From positions 1-64,000 of the forward strand of contig JBAXOB010000005.1 of assembly GCA_037133475.1 (NCBI GenBank): a stretch of DNA of 64,000 nucleotides, given 5' to 3'. This DNA is from CAIVAT01 sp037133475. GTDB lineage: Bacteria > Bacteroidota > Bacteroidia > Bacteroidales > FEN-979. Both the position numbers and the translations under genes were made by a program. Below, in pieces: positions 18,645-27,304 of this stretch (positions are counted from its first letter, which is position 1; each line of letters opens with the position of its first letter). The notes under the pieces are model-generated. The model had not been told where the DNA came from. It ran no database searches and was given only the letters and a program-made list of their open reading frames with translations.

Positions 18645-20678
18645 ATGACAAAAAAAGCAGTGGTAACTCATAAAGTCAAACAGGGAAAACCGGAGGAGGA
18701 TATCTTTTTCAGAAAGCATCTTCATCTTATCCTGCTGGCCTGCGTCGTGATCATCACCTTTATCATTTATACGCCAGCCCTGCATAACCAGTTCACCAAC
18801 TGGGACGACGGGGTATACATAACGACCAACCCCTATATCACATCCCTTTCAGCATCGAACCTGGCCTATATTTTTTCACACCCGGTCGCGAATAATTACC
18901 ATCCCCTCACCATCCTGTCCCTTGCCCTGAATTACAAGATTTCGGGGCTGTCGCCTTTCTCTTATTACCTTGTGAACCTTTTGATTCACCTGTTGAATAT
19001 CCTGCTGGTTTTCTGGCTCATCATGATCATTTCGGGCAATAACCGGATGATAGCCCTGTTCACTGCTGCACTGTTTGCCGTTCATCCCATGCATGTCGAA
19101 TCAGTGGCCTGGATTTCGGAACGGAAAGATGTTCTTTATGCCTTTTTCTTTCTGGGCGGGTTGATCTCCTACCTGCAATACCATGACAGAAAATCCCGGG
19201 CATCTTATTTCCTCAGTTTCCTGCTGTTCCTGCTCTCGGCGCTTTCCAAACCCACGGCCGTAGTATTCCCGTTGATCCTGTTAGTCATCGATTATTTCAG
19301 GCAAAGAAAGTTAACCCCGGTCATGCTGGCTGAAAAGCTGCCCTTCCTCATCATCGCGGTTTGGATCGGATTGCAGACCATCCACAGCCAAACGGAGATG
19401 GTATTGATGAACATGGAGGATTATACAACCGCCAGGAAACTGCTGTTTGGTTCATATGGCATTTTTATGTATCTCCTGAAGTTGTTTTTCCCGTTCCGGC
19501 TTTCCGCGTTTTATCCTTTTCCCCCTACAGGACAACCCCTTCCCGTAATCTTTTACCTGACCCCCGTTTTTAATGCTGCCATATTCGGCGGGATTATCTA
19601 TTCGCTGAAATCTACCAGGATCCTTGTTACAGGTGTGCTTTTCTTCCTGGTCTCCATCATCCTTACTCTGCAATTTATCCAGGTTGGTCATGCCCTCATT
19701 GCCGACCGGTATACTTACCTGGCTTACATCGGGTTGCTCGTTGCGGTTGGCTGGCTTGCCAATAAACTATCGGGAAACCGGAAGCTGTTTTCCGTGAGAA
19801 TTACCTGCCTCCTGTTCCCCGCATTTTTTATCTTCTGTGCATCCCTGACCGCCAGCCGGGTACCGGTCTGGGAAAATTCAGAAACCTTGTGGAAGGATGT
19901 GATTAAAAAGTTCCCTGGTACCGACATAGCCTATAACAACCTGGGCCTCTATTACTTCAATTCAAACCAGTATCCGTTGGCGGAGGCCGGATATACAAAA
20001 GCAATAGCGGTAAATCCTGGTTATTTTGAAGCCTGGTTTAACCGGGGCGGGTTAATGTATAAAAGTGGCAGGCCGCAGCAGGCGATAGCCGATTTCACCA
20101 AGGCCATCGCCCTGAACCACGACTACTCCTTATCGTTTCTTTTCAGAGCCTATTGCTGGAGCGCTTTAGGGAAAACCGATTCGGCAATCCTCGACTATGA
20201 CAGGGTTATCCGCATGAACCCGTCAATGGCGGAACCCTTTTGCAACAGGGGATACCTCTACCTGCAATCGGGCATGTATGACAAAGCCATTGCCGATTTT
20301 AAAAGCGCAGTTGACCGGAATGGTTCTGATCACGTCTCCTGGTTCAACCTGGGGATTGCATATGGCAAATGGGGAAAATATCCTGAATCGATCGAAAGCC
20401 TTACCAAGGCGCTGCAATGCAAGCCTGATTATTACGAGGCCCTGATAAACCGTGCCATGGTAGAGGCTTCTGCAGGCAAAGGGGAGGATGCCCTCCACGA
20501 CATGAGCAATGCAATCGCCATGGAACCTGCAAACCAGCTGGCCTATTTCAACAGGGCGATCTATTTTCTCAATAACGGGAAAAAAGATTTAGCTTGCGGC
20601 GATTTGCAAATGGCTATCAAATGCGGAAACAATGATGCGAAAGCGATTTACCAGAAGGAGTGTGCCGGGAAATATTGA
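18645..20678 (+). CDS. TMTC-like GT-C/TPR membrane glycosyltransferase, paralog 2
   Basis: 677 residues. A basic cytosolic tail (1-25) precedes about ten membrane spans carrying NWDD (52-55), NYHP (84-87), HPMHVESVAWISERKDVL (147-164) and ADRYTYLAYIG. The linker W-E-N-S-E-T-L-W then leads into seven TPRs (about 427-670), which end in the repeat form LACGDLQMAIKCGN also seen in paralogs 1 and 4. The loop-1 region (SNLAYIF..PVANNYHPLTILSLALNYKISGL) is closest to paralogs 9 and 10 in the distant minus-strand array, so these may descend from one copy. The next gene is the YfhO-like gene 87 bp downstream. Confidence 0.85.
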   Translation: MTKKAVVTHKVKQGKPEEDIFFRKHLHLILLACVVIITFIIYTPALHNQFTNWDDGVYITTNPYITSLSASNLAYIFSHPVANNYHPLTILSLALNYKISGLSPFSYYLVNLLIHLLNILLVFWLIMIISGNNRMIALFTAALFAVHPMHVESVAWISERKDVLYAFFFLGGLISYLQYHDRKSRASYFLSFLLFLLSALSKPTAVVFPLILLVIDYFRQRKLTPVMLAEKLPFLIIAVWIGLQTIHSQTEMVLMNMEDYTTARKLLFGSYGIFMYLLKLFFPFRLSAFYPFPPTGQPLPVIFYLTPVFNAAIFGGIIYSLKSTRILVTGVLFFLVSIILTLQFIQVGHALIADRYTYLAYIGLLVAVGWLANKLSGNRKLFSVRITCLLFPAFFIFCASLTASRVPVWENSETLWKDVIKKFPGTDIAYNNLGLYYFNSNQYPLAEAGYTKAIAVNPGYFEAWFNRGGLMYKSGRPQQAIADFTKAIALNHDYSLSFLFRAYCWSALGKTDSAILDYDRVIRMNPSMAEPFCNRGYLYLQSGMYDKAIADFKSAVDRNGSDHVSWFNLGIAYGKWGKYPESIESLTKALQCKPDYYEALINRAMVEASAGKGEDALHDMSNAIAMEPANQLAYFNRAIYFLNNGKKDLACGDLQMAIKCGNNDAKAIYQKECAGKY

Positions 20679-20679
20679 A

Positions 20680-20727
20680 GTCATGCATGCCAAAAACTCA
20701 AAATGAGGCCCAAACGGTTGGCATGAC
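20680..20727 (+). other. Imperfect inverted repeat between paralog 2 and the YfhO-like gene
   Basis: GTCATGC..ATGCCAA (20680-20693) can pair with TTGGCATGAC (20718-20727) with a bulge. There is no T-tract, so it is not a standard terminator. It may be an RNA hairpin or processing site. Confidence 0.3.
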
Positions 20728-20765
20728 AAACAAATCTTGAATTACAAAAAGGAAAACCGAAGAAT

Positions 20766-23243
20766 ATGAAGCAGAAACCTAACCAGAAGCAAGCCACCAG
20801 GCCGGCACCCGCCGCTCCGGCTAAAAAAGCAGTAAAACAGGCCGCTTTGAAGCCCCTCTCTTTTGATCCCTATTTTGAAAAATATGGACTCTGGATCACG
20901 CTGGGTTTAGTTTCAATGCTGATCCTGGTCGTGTTCCACAACTTTATTGCCGGGAATGTCTATTACCTGTTCAGGGATATCGGCAGTGATTCCCTGAACG
21001 GCTGGTTTCCAAACATTACGCTTGTAAGCAACTATATTCACACGGAGGGTTTTCCGTTGTGGTCGTTTGCGACCGGCATGGGTCAAAATAATATGGCTGT
21101 CAGCATTACGGATCCCTTCTCATTTATCGTGTTGTTTTTCGGCAAGGATAACCTTGCATATGGTATGGTATGGATGGAGATCTGCAAAATTTTCATGACC
21201 TCCGCCCTCTTTTACCTGTTTTTAAAACAGTGGAAACTTTCACCTGCCATCATGGTGATCGGTTCAATCCTCTACAGTTTTGGCGGATTTATCATAGTGG
21301 GGGGAGGCTGGTTTATCTTCTCCACGGAGGCCTTTCTCCTCATACTCCTTTTATTGAGCTTTGAACGGCTTTACCACAACAACGAATGGTACCTTTTCCC
21401 CCTTGCCATTGCCCTCATTGCGGGAAACCAGCCGGTTAACACCTATATCTATGGATTATTCCTGATTATTTATTTCCTGTTCCGACATTTTTCTTCAGAA
21501 TCGCCATCCTGGAATCAATTTTTCAGGATGACCCTGCAGATGGCCGGTTTTGCCATTTTAGGACTGGTCATGAGCAGCTTTTTCTTCCTGAGCCAGATGC
21601 AGTTGTTGCTCGACAGTCCAAGGGTTGGCGGAAACTCTTCCCATTCTGGACAACTGCTATCAGTCCCCGTTTTCTTTATGGAGAAGGGCATCTATTATGC
21701 GACAGCCATCATGCGGCTGTTTTCGAACGACCTGCTGGGCAATGGCAGCAATTTCAAAGGCTGGTACAACTACCTGGAGGCCCCCATGTGGTATATCGGG
21801 CTGCTCCCCATGCTGTTGATGCCGCAAATATTTATCCTGGGTTCCAACCGCAAAAAAATCGTCTATGGCATTATCTTTTTATTTCTCCTGACGCTGGTGG
21901 TTTTCCCCTTTTTCCGGTATGCTTTCTGGCTGTTCACAGGCGATTATTACCGTGGTTTTTCTGTCTTTATCTCCCTGTTTTTGCTTTTTTCGGCCATCGA
22001 CGTGCTGAATGAGGTTTTCCGAGGCAAAAAAATAAACCTTTTTGTGCTCGGAGGGTCACTGCTGTTCCTCCTCGGATTATTGTACTATCCCTATGAATCA
22101 ACCGAAAACCTTATCAACACCGGCCTAAGGACGGTCATCGTGGATTTCCTGATCCTCTATACCATCCTGGTCGTTTTGCTGCGGTTTGAGGCCTACCGGT
22201 CGATGCTGGTCGTTTCGCTGGTTCTGGTTGTTTTCATCGAAATGGCCTATATGAATAATAAAACCGTTAACGACCGGATCGTCCTTTCCCAGAAAGACCG
22301 GAAAGATAAAGTTGGCTATGATGATTACTCGAAGGAAGCAGTTGCATACATCAATGCCCATGACAAGGAATTCTTCAGGGTAAACAAGGATTACTGCTCC
22401 AATCCTGCCGTGCATACCAGTTTCAACGATGCCAAGGTCCAGGGCTATTATGGTACAATGTCATATCATTCCTTTAACCAGAAGTATTATATCCGGTTTC
22501 TTGAGGAGATGAACATTATTGAGAAGGGGCAGGAAAGCCAGAGCAGGTGGGCGGTCGGGCTTACCTACAGGCCGCTCATCCAGGATCTGGCAAGCATCAA
22601 GTATAATTTGTGCAAGCGCCCCTCGAACCAGATGCTGAAACTAACCTACGACTCAGTTGCCAGGTTCGGGGATGTTTCTTTATTCAGGAATAAATATTTC
22701 CTGCCGCTGGGATTTACCTACGACACCTATATTCCCCTCAGCGACCTTAAAAAGGCCTCCAGCCAGGCCAGGGATCAGATCATCCAGCATGCATTTGTTG
22801 CTGAAGAACCTGTGGATCCTGCAATCCGGTCGTTCAAGGAATCTTCATTGAAGGACACCAATACCATGTATACCTTCGAACGGTATTTCCAGGATATTGC
22901 GGCCCGCAAACAGGATACGCTTTCGATAACGCAGTTCAGCCAAAACCGTATCAGGGGAACCATTTCTCCGAAAACAAAGAAGATGCTGTTTGTAAGCATC
23001 CCCTACGATAAGGGGTGGCATGCCCTGATCGACGGGAAACCGGTGCAGCCCATGCTGTGTAATATCGGTTTTATGGGATTTGTAATCGAACCGGGGAAAC
23101 ATGAGGTTGAGCTGTTCTTCTCCCCTCCCTATTTCGTTCTCAGCCTCGAAGCTACCATTGGTGGGATTCTCCTGTACCTTATACTAATGGGAGGAGCCAT
23201 TTTTCTGAAATTAAACTGGCGTAAGAAAGCGAATTTATCATAA
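20766..23243 (+). CDS. YfhO-family multispanning membrane protein (GT-C-like)
   Basis: 825 residues. A Lys/Gln/Ala-rich cytosolic tail (1-38) is followed by about twelve hydrophobic spans with the YfhO-type first-loop pattern DIGSDSLNGWFPN (71-83) and GFPLWSFATGMG. A soluble region (about 520-770) and one last span near the C terminus (about 790-812) complete it. YfhO proteins are GT-C-fold enzymes implicated in glycosylating cell-envelope polymers in Firmicutes; the substrate here is not known. The gene lies between two TMTC-like genes and the acyl-amino-sugar cluster, so it probably uses a lipid-linked sugar too. It has no TPRs, which separates it from the twelve paralogs. Confidence 0.78.
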   Translation: MKQKPNQKQATRPAPAAPAKKAVKQAALKPLSFDPYFEKYGLWITLGLVSMLILVVFHNFIAGNVYYLFRDIGSDSLNGWFPNITLVSNYIHTEGFPLWSFATGMGQNNMAVSITDPFSFIVLFFGKDNLAYGMVWMEICKIFMTSALFYLFLKQWKLSPAIMVIGSILYSFGGFIIVGGGWFIFSTEAFLLILLLLSFERLYHNNEWYLFPLAIALIAGNQPVNTYIYGLFLIIYFLFRHFSSESPSWNQFFRMTLQMAGFAILGLVMSSFFFLSQMQLLLDSPRVGGNSSHSGQLLSVPVFFMEKGIYYATAIMRLFSNDLLGNGSNFKGWYNYLEAPMWYIGLLPMLLMPQIFILGSNRKKIVYGIIFLFLLTLVVFPFFRYAFWLFTGDYYRGFSVFISLFLLFSAIDVLNEVFRGKKINLFVLGGSLLFLLGLLYYPYESTENLINTGLRTVIVDFLILYTILVVLLRFEAYRSMLVVSLVLVVFIEMAYMNNKTVNDRIVLSQKDRKDKVGYDDYSKEAVAYINAHDKEFFRVNKDYCSNPAVHTSFNDAKVQGYYGTMSYHSFNQKYYIRFLEEMNIIEKGQESQSRWAVGLTYRPLIQDLASIKYNLCKRPSNQMLKLTYDSVARFGDVSLFRNKYFLPLGFTYDTYIPLSDLKKASSQARDQIIQHAFVAEEPVDPAIRSFKESSLKDTNTMYTFERYFQDIAARKQDTLSITQFSQNRIRGTISPKTKKMLFVSIPYDKGWHALIDGKPVQPMLCNIGFMGFVIEPGKHEVELFFSPPYFVLSLEATIGGILLYLILMGGAIFLKLNWRKKANLS

Positions 23244-23293
23244 CAATTTTATGTCATTATGATTTTTTCGGAACCACCGTCTTTTTTTTATCT

Positions 23294-23301
23294 TAATTTT
23301 G
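23294..23301 (+). promoter_or_regulatory. Candidate -7 box for the sugar cluster
   Basis: TAATTTTG fits the Bacteroidota TAnnTTTG -7 consensus and lies 37 nt before the ATG at 23339, in the gap after the YfhO-like gene. No good TTG is present at the expected upstream spacing, so support is partial. Confidence 0.35.
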
Positions 23302-23338
23302 TCTGAATAAACTTGTATAAGAAACCAATCCCGAGAAG

Positions 23339-23737
23339 ATGCCGGCCCGTATTATTGACCTTCCAAAAATCGTAGACCCGCGGGGAAATCTCTCCTTCCT
23401 CGAGGAGGAGAAGCACATTCCTTTCAAGATTGAACGTGTCTACTGGATCTATGATGTCCCGGGCGGACAACTTCGGGGTGGGCATGCCTTCAGGATCCAG
23501 CAGGAGGTGATTATTGCCCTCTCCGGCAGTTTTGACGTAGAGGTGGATGACGGGGTGGAAAAGCAGCTTTTCTCACTCGGAAGGTCCTATTATGCCCTCT
23601 ATTTGCCACCCGGCCTGTGGCGGCGGATGCAAAACTTTTCGACCAACTCACTTGCCCTGGTGATCAGTTCAACCCGATTTGATGAAAAAGACTATATCCG
23701 TGATTACCAGGAATTTTTAACATTCAGAAAATCATGA
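23339..23737 (+). CDS. FdtA/QdtA-like sugar 3,4-ketoisomerase homolog, copy 1 (changed active site)
   Basis: 132 residues, a single cupin of the WxcM/FdtA family. FdtA converts dTDP-4-keto-6-deoxyglucose to the 3-keto sugar for transamination, using two His in an RGxHAHK motif. Here the motif is RGGHAFR (46-52): the first His (49) is kept but the second position is Phe (51). The fold core (GSFDVEVDDG, YALYLPPGLW) is intact. It overlaps the next FdtA-like gene by 4 bp, so the two are made together and might form a mixed dimer, or this copy may have a different activity or be a non-catalytic partner. Family call firm, activity uncertain. Confidence 0.82.
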   Translation: MPARIIDLPKIVDPRGNLSFLEEEKHIPFKIERVYWIYDVPGGQLRGGHAFRIQQEVIIALSGSFDVEVDDGVEKQLFSLGRSYYALYLPPGLWRRMQNFSTNSLALVISSTRFDEKDYIRDYQEFLTFRKS

Positions 23738-24150
23738 CCCGACCGACAGTAAATGATTGCAGCATTGTCAGGCTGGCCAGTATTAAAAACCGTGCCGGCA
23801 ACATCACGCCAGTGACGAACAACATAGAAATCCCGTTCGGGGTGAAGCGGATTTTCTATATCTACGATATTCCCGGGGGAGAGGATCGCGGCGCCCATGC
23901 GCACAAGCATTGTCACCAGTTCCTGGTTGCCGCCAGCGGCAGCTTTGAAATCGAACTGGACGACGGCCGCGTAAAACGTACCGTGATGTTAAACCGTCCC
24001 TACGTCGGGCTGCATATTCCGCCGGGTATCTGGGCGGCGGAAAAGGGATTTTCATCGGGGGCCGTATGCCTGGTGCTGACATCGGAACTTTATGACGAAT
24101 CGGATTATATCAGGAATTATGAGGATTTTCTTTTTATAGCCCATGATTGA
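23734..24150 (+). CDS. FdtA/QdtA-like dTDP-4-keto-6-deoxyhexose 3,4-ketoisomerase, copy 2
   Basis: 138 residues of the same cupin family, with the full catalytic motif DRGAHAHK (51-58; His55 and His57). It should isomerise a dTDP-4-keto-6-deoxyhexose to its 3-keto form (FdtA gives the galacto, QdtA the gluco configuration; the sequence alone does not decide). The product would be the substrate of the aminotransferase at 30979. RmlA/RmlB, which make the dTDP-4-keto precursor, are not in the window. The next gene starts 8 nt before this one ends. Confidence 0.85.
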   Translation: MTRPTVNDCSIVRLASIKNRAGNITPVTNNIEIPFGVKRIFYIYDIPGGEDRGAHAHKHCHQFLVAASGSFEIELDDGRVKRTVMLNRPYVGLHIPPGIWAAEKGFSSGAVCLVLTSELYDESDYIRNYEDFLFIAHD

Positions 24151-25081
24151 CTTAATAAGATACTCACACGAAAATAAAAACCAGTGGGATAATCTTGTGC
24201 GGAACTCCAGGAACGGCACCTTCCTGTTTCTCAGAGATTATATGGATTATCACGCCGACCGGTTTGATGATTGCTCCTTCCTGTTTCAAAAAAAAGGTAA
24301 ATTTGAAGCGGTGATTCCGGGCAATCACTGCAATAACACCTTATACTCACACCAGGGACTGACCTATGGCGGAGTGGTTTCTTCCACCAGGATAACAACG
24401 ACCGATATCCTTGAGATTTTCGCCCTGCTTAATGGCGAACTAAAAAAAATGCAGGTAACAGAGGTACGGTACAAACCTGTCCCGGTGATCTACCACCGGA
24501 TCCCGGCTCAGGAGGATATCTATGCCCTGTTTCTCCTGAATGCAGTGAAAACCGGGTGCTGTATCTCCTCGACAATTTTCCAGTCCGACAAGATAAAATT
24601 CACTGAATCCAGGAAGGGTGGGGTGAGGAAAAGCCTGAGATCATCTGTGGAAATTGCCGAAAGCCATGATCTTGCCACATTCTGGAAAATACTTGAACAA
24701 AACCTGGCTCACAAATTTCACAGATACCCGGTACATTCACTCCCTGAAATTGAACATCTGAAAACTCGTTTTCCTGATAATATCAGGTTTTATGGAGCCT
24801 GGCATGCAGGGACCATGGTGGCCGGGACCGTTCTCTATGTGATGAAGCACATCATTCATGTTCAATATATTTCAGCAAATGAAACCGGGAAGAAACTCGG
24901 CGCCCTCGATTTGCTGTTTGATATCCTGGTGAACAGGGAATTCCTCCACGTGCCTGTATTTGATTTTGGCACATCCAATGGAGATACGGGGAATATCCTG
25001 AATGAAAATCTTTTATTCCAGAAGGAGGGGTTTGGTGGAAGATGCATTGTGCATGAGCAATATCAATATGAGATCTTATGA
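24143..25081 (+). CDS. FemAB/GNAT-like acyltransferase
   Basis: 312 residues with a two-lobe GNAT arrangement: an N-terminal lobe (HSHQGLTYGGVV-type strand near 70-80) and a C-terminal lobe with MVAGTVLYVM and LGALDLLFDIL (about 220-265) and FDFGTSNGD (about 273-281). This fits the GNAT/FemAB-like proteins that occur in O-antigen and exopolysaccharide clusters. It probably transfers an acyl or aminoacyl group to the amino sugar made by this cluster; the donor could be CoA or one of the two local acyl carrier proteins. The start overlaps the FdtA-like gene by 8 bp and the end overlaps the next GNAT gene by 4 bp. Confidence 0.7.
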   Translation: MIDLIRYSHENKNQWDNLVRNSRNGTFLFLRDYMDYHADRFDDCSFLFQKKGKFEAVIPGNHCNNTLYSHQGLTYGGVVSSTRITTTDILEIFALLNGELKKMQVTEVRYKPVPVIYHRIPAQEDIYALFLLNAVKTGCCISSTIFQSDKIKFTESRKGGVRKSLRSSVEIAESHDLATFWKILEQNLAHKFHRYPVHSLPEIEHLKTRFPDNIRFYGAWHAGTMVAGTVLYVMKHIIHVQYISANETGKKLGALDLLFDILVNREFLHVPVFDFGTSNGDTGNILNENLLFQKEGFGGRCIVHEQYQYEIL

Positions 25082-25557
25082 TTGAACTTTGCGATTATAC
25101 TCTTGAGTTTCTTGAATGCTCCTACTCCTGGTTAACCGACCCGGAAATCAAGGCACTGACCGACACACCCGAAATTACGCGTGAAGGTCAGTTAAACTGG
25201 TTTCATTCACTCCCAAAACTTGATGATTATATGGTATGGGGAGTGATGTATAACGGAATGCCGGTGGGCGTTTGCGGGTTAAAACACATTACCGCAGATG
25301 ATTGTGAGTACTGGGGGTTTATCGGTGAAAAATCACTCTGGGGGAAGGGCCTGGGATCCGTTATCCTGGATAACCTGCTGGGAAAAGCTGTGGCTTTAGG
25401 GAAACAGAGTGTATGGCTGCGCGTTCTTAAATCTAATAAAAGAGCCATCCGGTTATACGAAAAGTTCAACTTTTTATTGGAAAAAGAAACTGAAATAGAT
25501 TATTTTTATCGCTTGAAACTTGAATTCTTTGATAAATTTACGGGGGAAACAACGTAA
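25078..25557 (+). CDS. GNAT-family N-acetyltransferase
   Basis: 159 residues with a typical GNAT core: VWGVMYNGMPVGVCGL, then the acyl-CoA-binding loop FIGEKSLWGKGLGSVIL (R/Q-x-x-G-x-G type, about 81-97), then LRVLKSNKRAIRLYEKFNF. The architecture resembles RimJ/PseH-type acetyltransferases, which often N-acetylate activated amino sugars. It is one of several acyltransferases in this operon, so it may add a different group from its neighbours. A 63-bp gap follows. Confidence 0.78.
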   Translation: MIELCDYTLEFLECSYSWLTDPEIKALTDTPEITREGQLNWFHSLPKLDDYMVWGVMYNGMPVGVCGLKHITADDCEYWGFIGEKSLWGKGLGSVILDNLLGKAVALGKQSVWLRVLKSNKRAIRLYEKFNFLLEKETEIDYFYRLKLEFFDKFTGETT

Positions 25558-25620
25558 CAAAAGGAATACTTATAGCATGTGGGGTGACGAACGCATTTTA
25601 ACCCAAATATTATAGTTATC

Positions 25621-26163
25621 ATGTCACGGATAGAAATAAAAAAATACGGCCTGGTTTTACGGACGGTTGAAGAGTCAGATGCGGAATTTATTGTAACTCT
25701 CAGAACCAACAAACGAAATTCGGGTCTGATATCGGACACCTCAACCGATATTGACAAGCAACGTGAATGGATCAGAGCCTATATCGACAGGGAAGTCCAG
25801 GGAACCGAATTTTATTTTATTACCGAGGATGGTGCAGGCAACCCATTAGGGACCATGCGGATTTACAATTTAACTGAAGATAGTTTTGAAGGAGGAAGTT
25901 GGGTTTTTCTTCCCGGCACCAATATTGAAATCTCTATCCTGACAACAATAATTGTAAGGGAGTATGGATTTTATACGCTTAACAAGGAATATGACAAGTT
26001 TGAGGTTAGAAAGAATAATAGTTCAGTCGTTAAATTTCAGAAATTGTGTGGTTCGAAAATCATCAGGGAAAATGAATTTAACTTTTATTATGTGTTGGAC
26101 AAAACTGTTTTTGAACAAACAAAAATTAAACTACTAAACCTTATCTATCATGGATCTGAATAA
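25621..26163 (+). CDS. GNAT-family acetyltransferase
   Basis: 180 residues. LVLRTVEESDAEFIVTLR and DKQREWIRAYIDRE at the start, then FYFITEDGAGNPLGTMRIYNL and a C-terminal VRKNNSSVVKFQKLCGSKII, are standard GNAT landmarks. The acyl-CoA loop is less canonical than in the gene before it (FLPGTNIEISILTTIIV). Its 3' end overlaps the acyl carrier protein gene by 14 bp. This close coupling makes an ACP-linked acyl donor plausible. Confidence 0.72.
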   Translation: MSRIEIKKYGLVLRTVEESDAEFIVTLRTNKRNSGLISDTSTDIDKQREWIRAYIDREVQGTEFYFITEDGAGNPLGTMRIYNLTEDSFEGGSWVFLPGTNIEISILTTIIVREYGFYTLNKEYDKFEVRKNNSSVVKFQKLCGSKIIRENEFNFYYVLDKTVFEQTKIKLLNLIYHGSE

Positions 26164-26380
26164 ATTTATCGAAAACTTCTCCGCGCAATTTGACATGACG
26201 GATCCCTCATCCTTCACGGCGGAAACCATCTACAAGAATTTAGATGAATGGTCCTCCCTGATTGCATTATCAGTAATAGCAATGGTTGACGAAGAATATG
26301 GGGCCAGCATCAAAGGTGACGACATTCGCAGTACAGATACGATCCGGCAATTATTCGACATTGTGAAGGCAAGGCTATAA
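26150..26380 (+). CDS. Acyl carrier protein 1 of the sugar cluster
   Basis: 76 residues, with the size and helix pattern of a discrete ACP. The phosphopantetheine site reads DEWSSLIAL (32-40), so Ser36 is the likely attachment residue in an SSL variant of the usual DSL. Acidic helix II/III residues (MVDEEYGASIKGDDI) fit. It is distinct from housekeeping AcpP and is presumably charged by the local FkbH-like or KAS III enzymes. After it come about 166 bp to the next start, with no clear promoter. Confidence 0.82.
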   Translation: MDLNKFIENFSAQFDMTDPSSFTAETIYKNLDEWSSLIALSVIAMVDEEYGASIKGDDIRSTDTIRQLFDIVKARL

Positions 26381-26546
26381 CCAGATTCAGAAATGGGTAA
26401 ATCATAGTTGAACATATTTTATAATTGACATGGATATGCAGGAGTGTCAGGAGAATGGGCAACACTGGCAGTTTTGAGAAATGAAATATCCATCGTTATG
26501 GTCAATCTCTTTTTATCCGGCAAGCTTGTTAAAACAGAAAATCAAT

Positions 26547-27296
26547 ATGAACTATAACCCATTTTCAATAGAAGGCAAACAAATCCTCATTACGGGGGCA
26601 TCCTCCGGTATCGGCAGGACAACCTCCATCGAATGTTCCAAAATGGGGGCAAAGGTGATTATAACAGGCCGGAACCAGGAGAGGTTGCAGGAAACCTATG
26701 ATCAACTTACCGGGACAGACCATGTTCAAATCATTGCCGACCTGTGCACGGAAGCAGGGATCAATCAAATTCTTGATTCGCTTCCAGTGATCGATGGAAT
26801 TGTAAACAATGCCGGAATCGGGAAAATAGCTCCATTTCAGTTTATCAAATCAACTGATTTAATGGAGATATTCAACACGAACTTCTTTTCTGCCGTCTCG
26901 GTCACACAACAACTTGTAAAGAAGAAAAAACTGGGTAAAAATGGTTCCATCGTATTTGTCTCCTCCATTGACGGGCCGGTGACCACCCATGTCGGCAACT
27001 CCATGTATGCAGCCTCAAAGGGGGCACTTACGGCTATGGCCAAAAACATGGCCGTTGACCTTGCCGGGAAAAATATCAGGGTAAATTGTGTGTTGCCGGG
27101 CACAACTGAAACTCCATTAATTCATGGGATTGGCCTGACCCAGGAACAACTCAGCGAGGACATGAAACTGTTCCCCATGCGGCGTTATGGCAAACCTGAA
27201 GAGATCGCCTATGCTATCATCTATTTTCTGTCTGAGGCAAGCAGTTGGACAACGGGTTCAAATCTTGTTGTGGACGGTGGTTTCACCTTAATCTAA
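26547..27296 (+). CDS. Short-chain dehydrogenase/reductase (FabG-like)
   Basis: 249 residues of a classical SDR: TGASSGIG cofactor loop (17-24), NNAG (87-90), catalytic Ser140, Tyr154 and Lys158 (Y-A-A-S-K), and the GTTETPL segment. The in-frame ATG at 26481 would add 22 residues before the usual Rossmann strand, so ATG 26547 is preferred. Placed between an ACP and a KAS III, it may reduce a 3-ketoacyl-ACP to a 3-hydroxyacyl-ACP; a sugar-ketone substrate is the alternative. The next start is 9 bp downstream. Confidence 0.82.
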   Translation: MNYNPFSIEGKQILITGASSGIGRTTSIECSKMGAKVIITGRNQERLQETYDQLTGTDHVQIIADLCTEAGINQILDSLPVIDGIVNNAGIGKIAPFQFIKSTDLMEIFNTNFFSAVSVTQQLVKKKKLGKNGSIVFVSSIDGPVTTHVGNSMYAASKGALTAMAKNMAVDLAGKNIRVNCVLPGTTETPLIHGIGLTQEQLSEDMKLFPMRRYGKPEEIAYAIIYFLSEASSWTTGSNLVVDGGFTLI

Positions 27297-27304
27297 ACTG
27301 CATT

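Noticed and set aside
26481..26546. Extra N-terminal 22 residues of the SDR
   Set aside because: They precede the natural SDR start and have no family counterpart.
27245..27304. Extra N-terminal residues of the KAS III
   Set aside because: They overlap the end of the SDR gene and do not fit the KAS III start.
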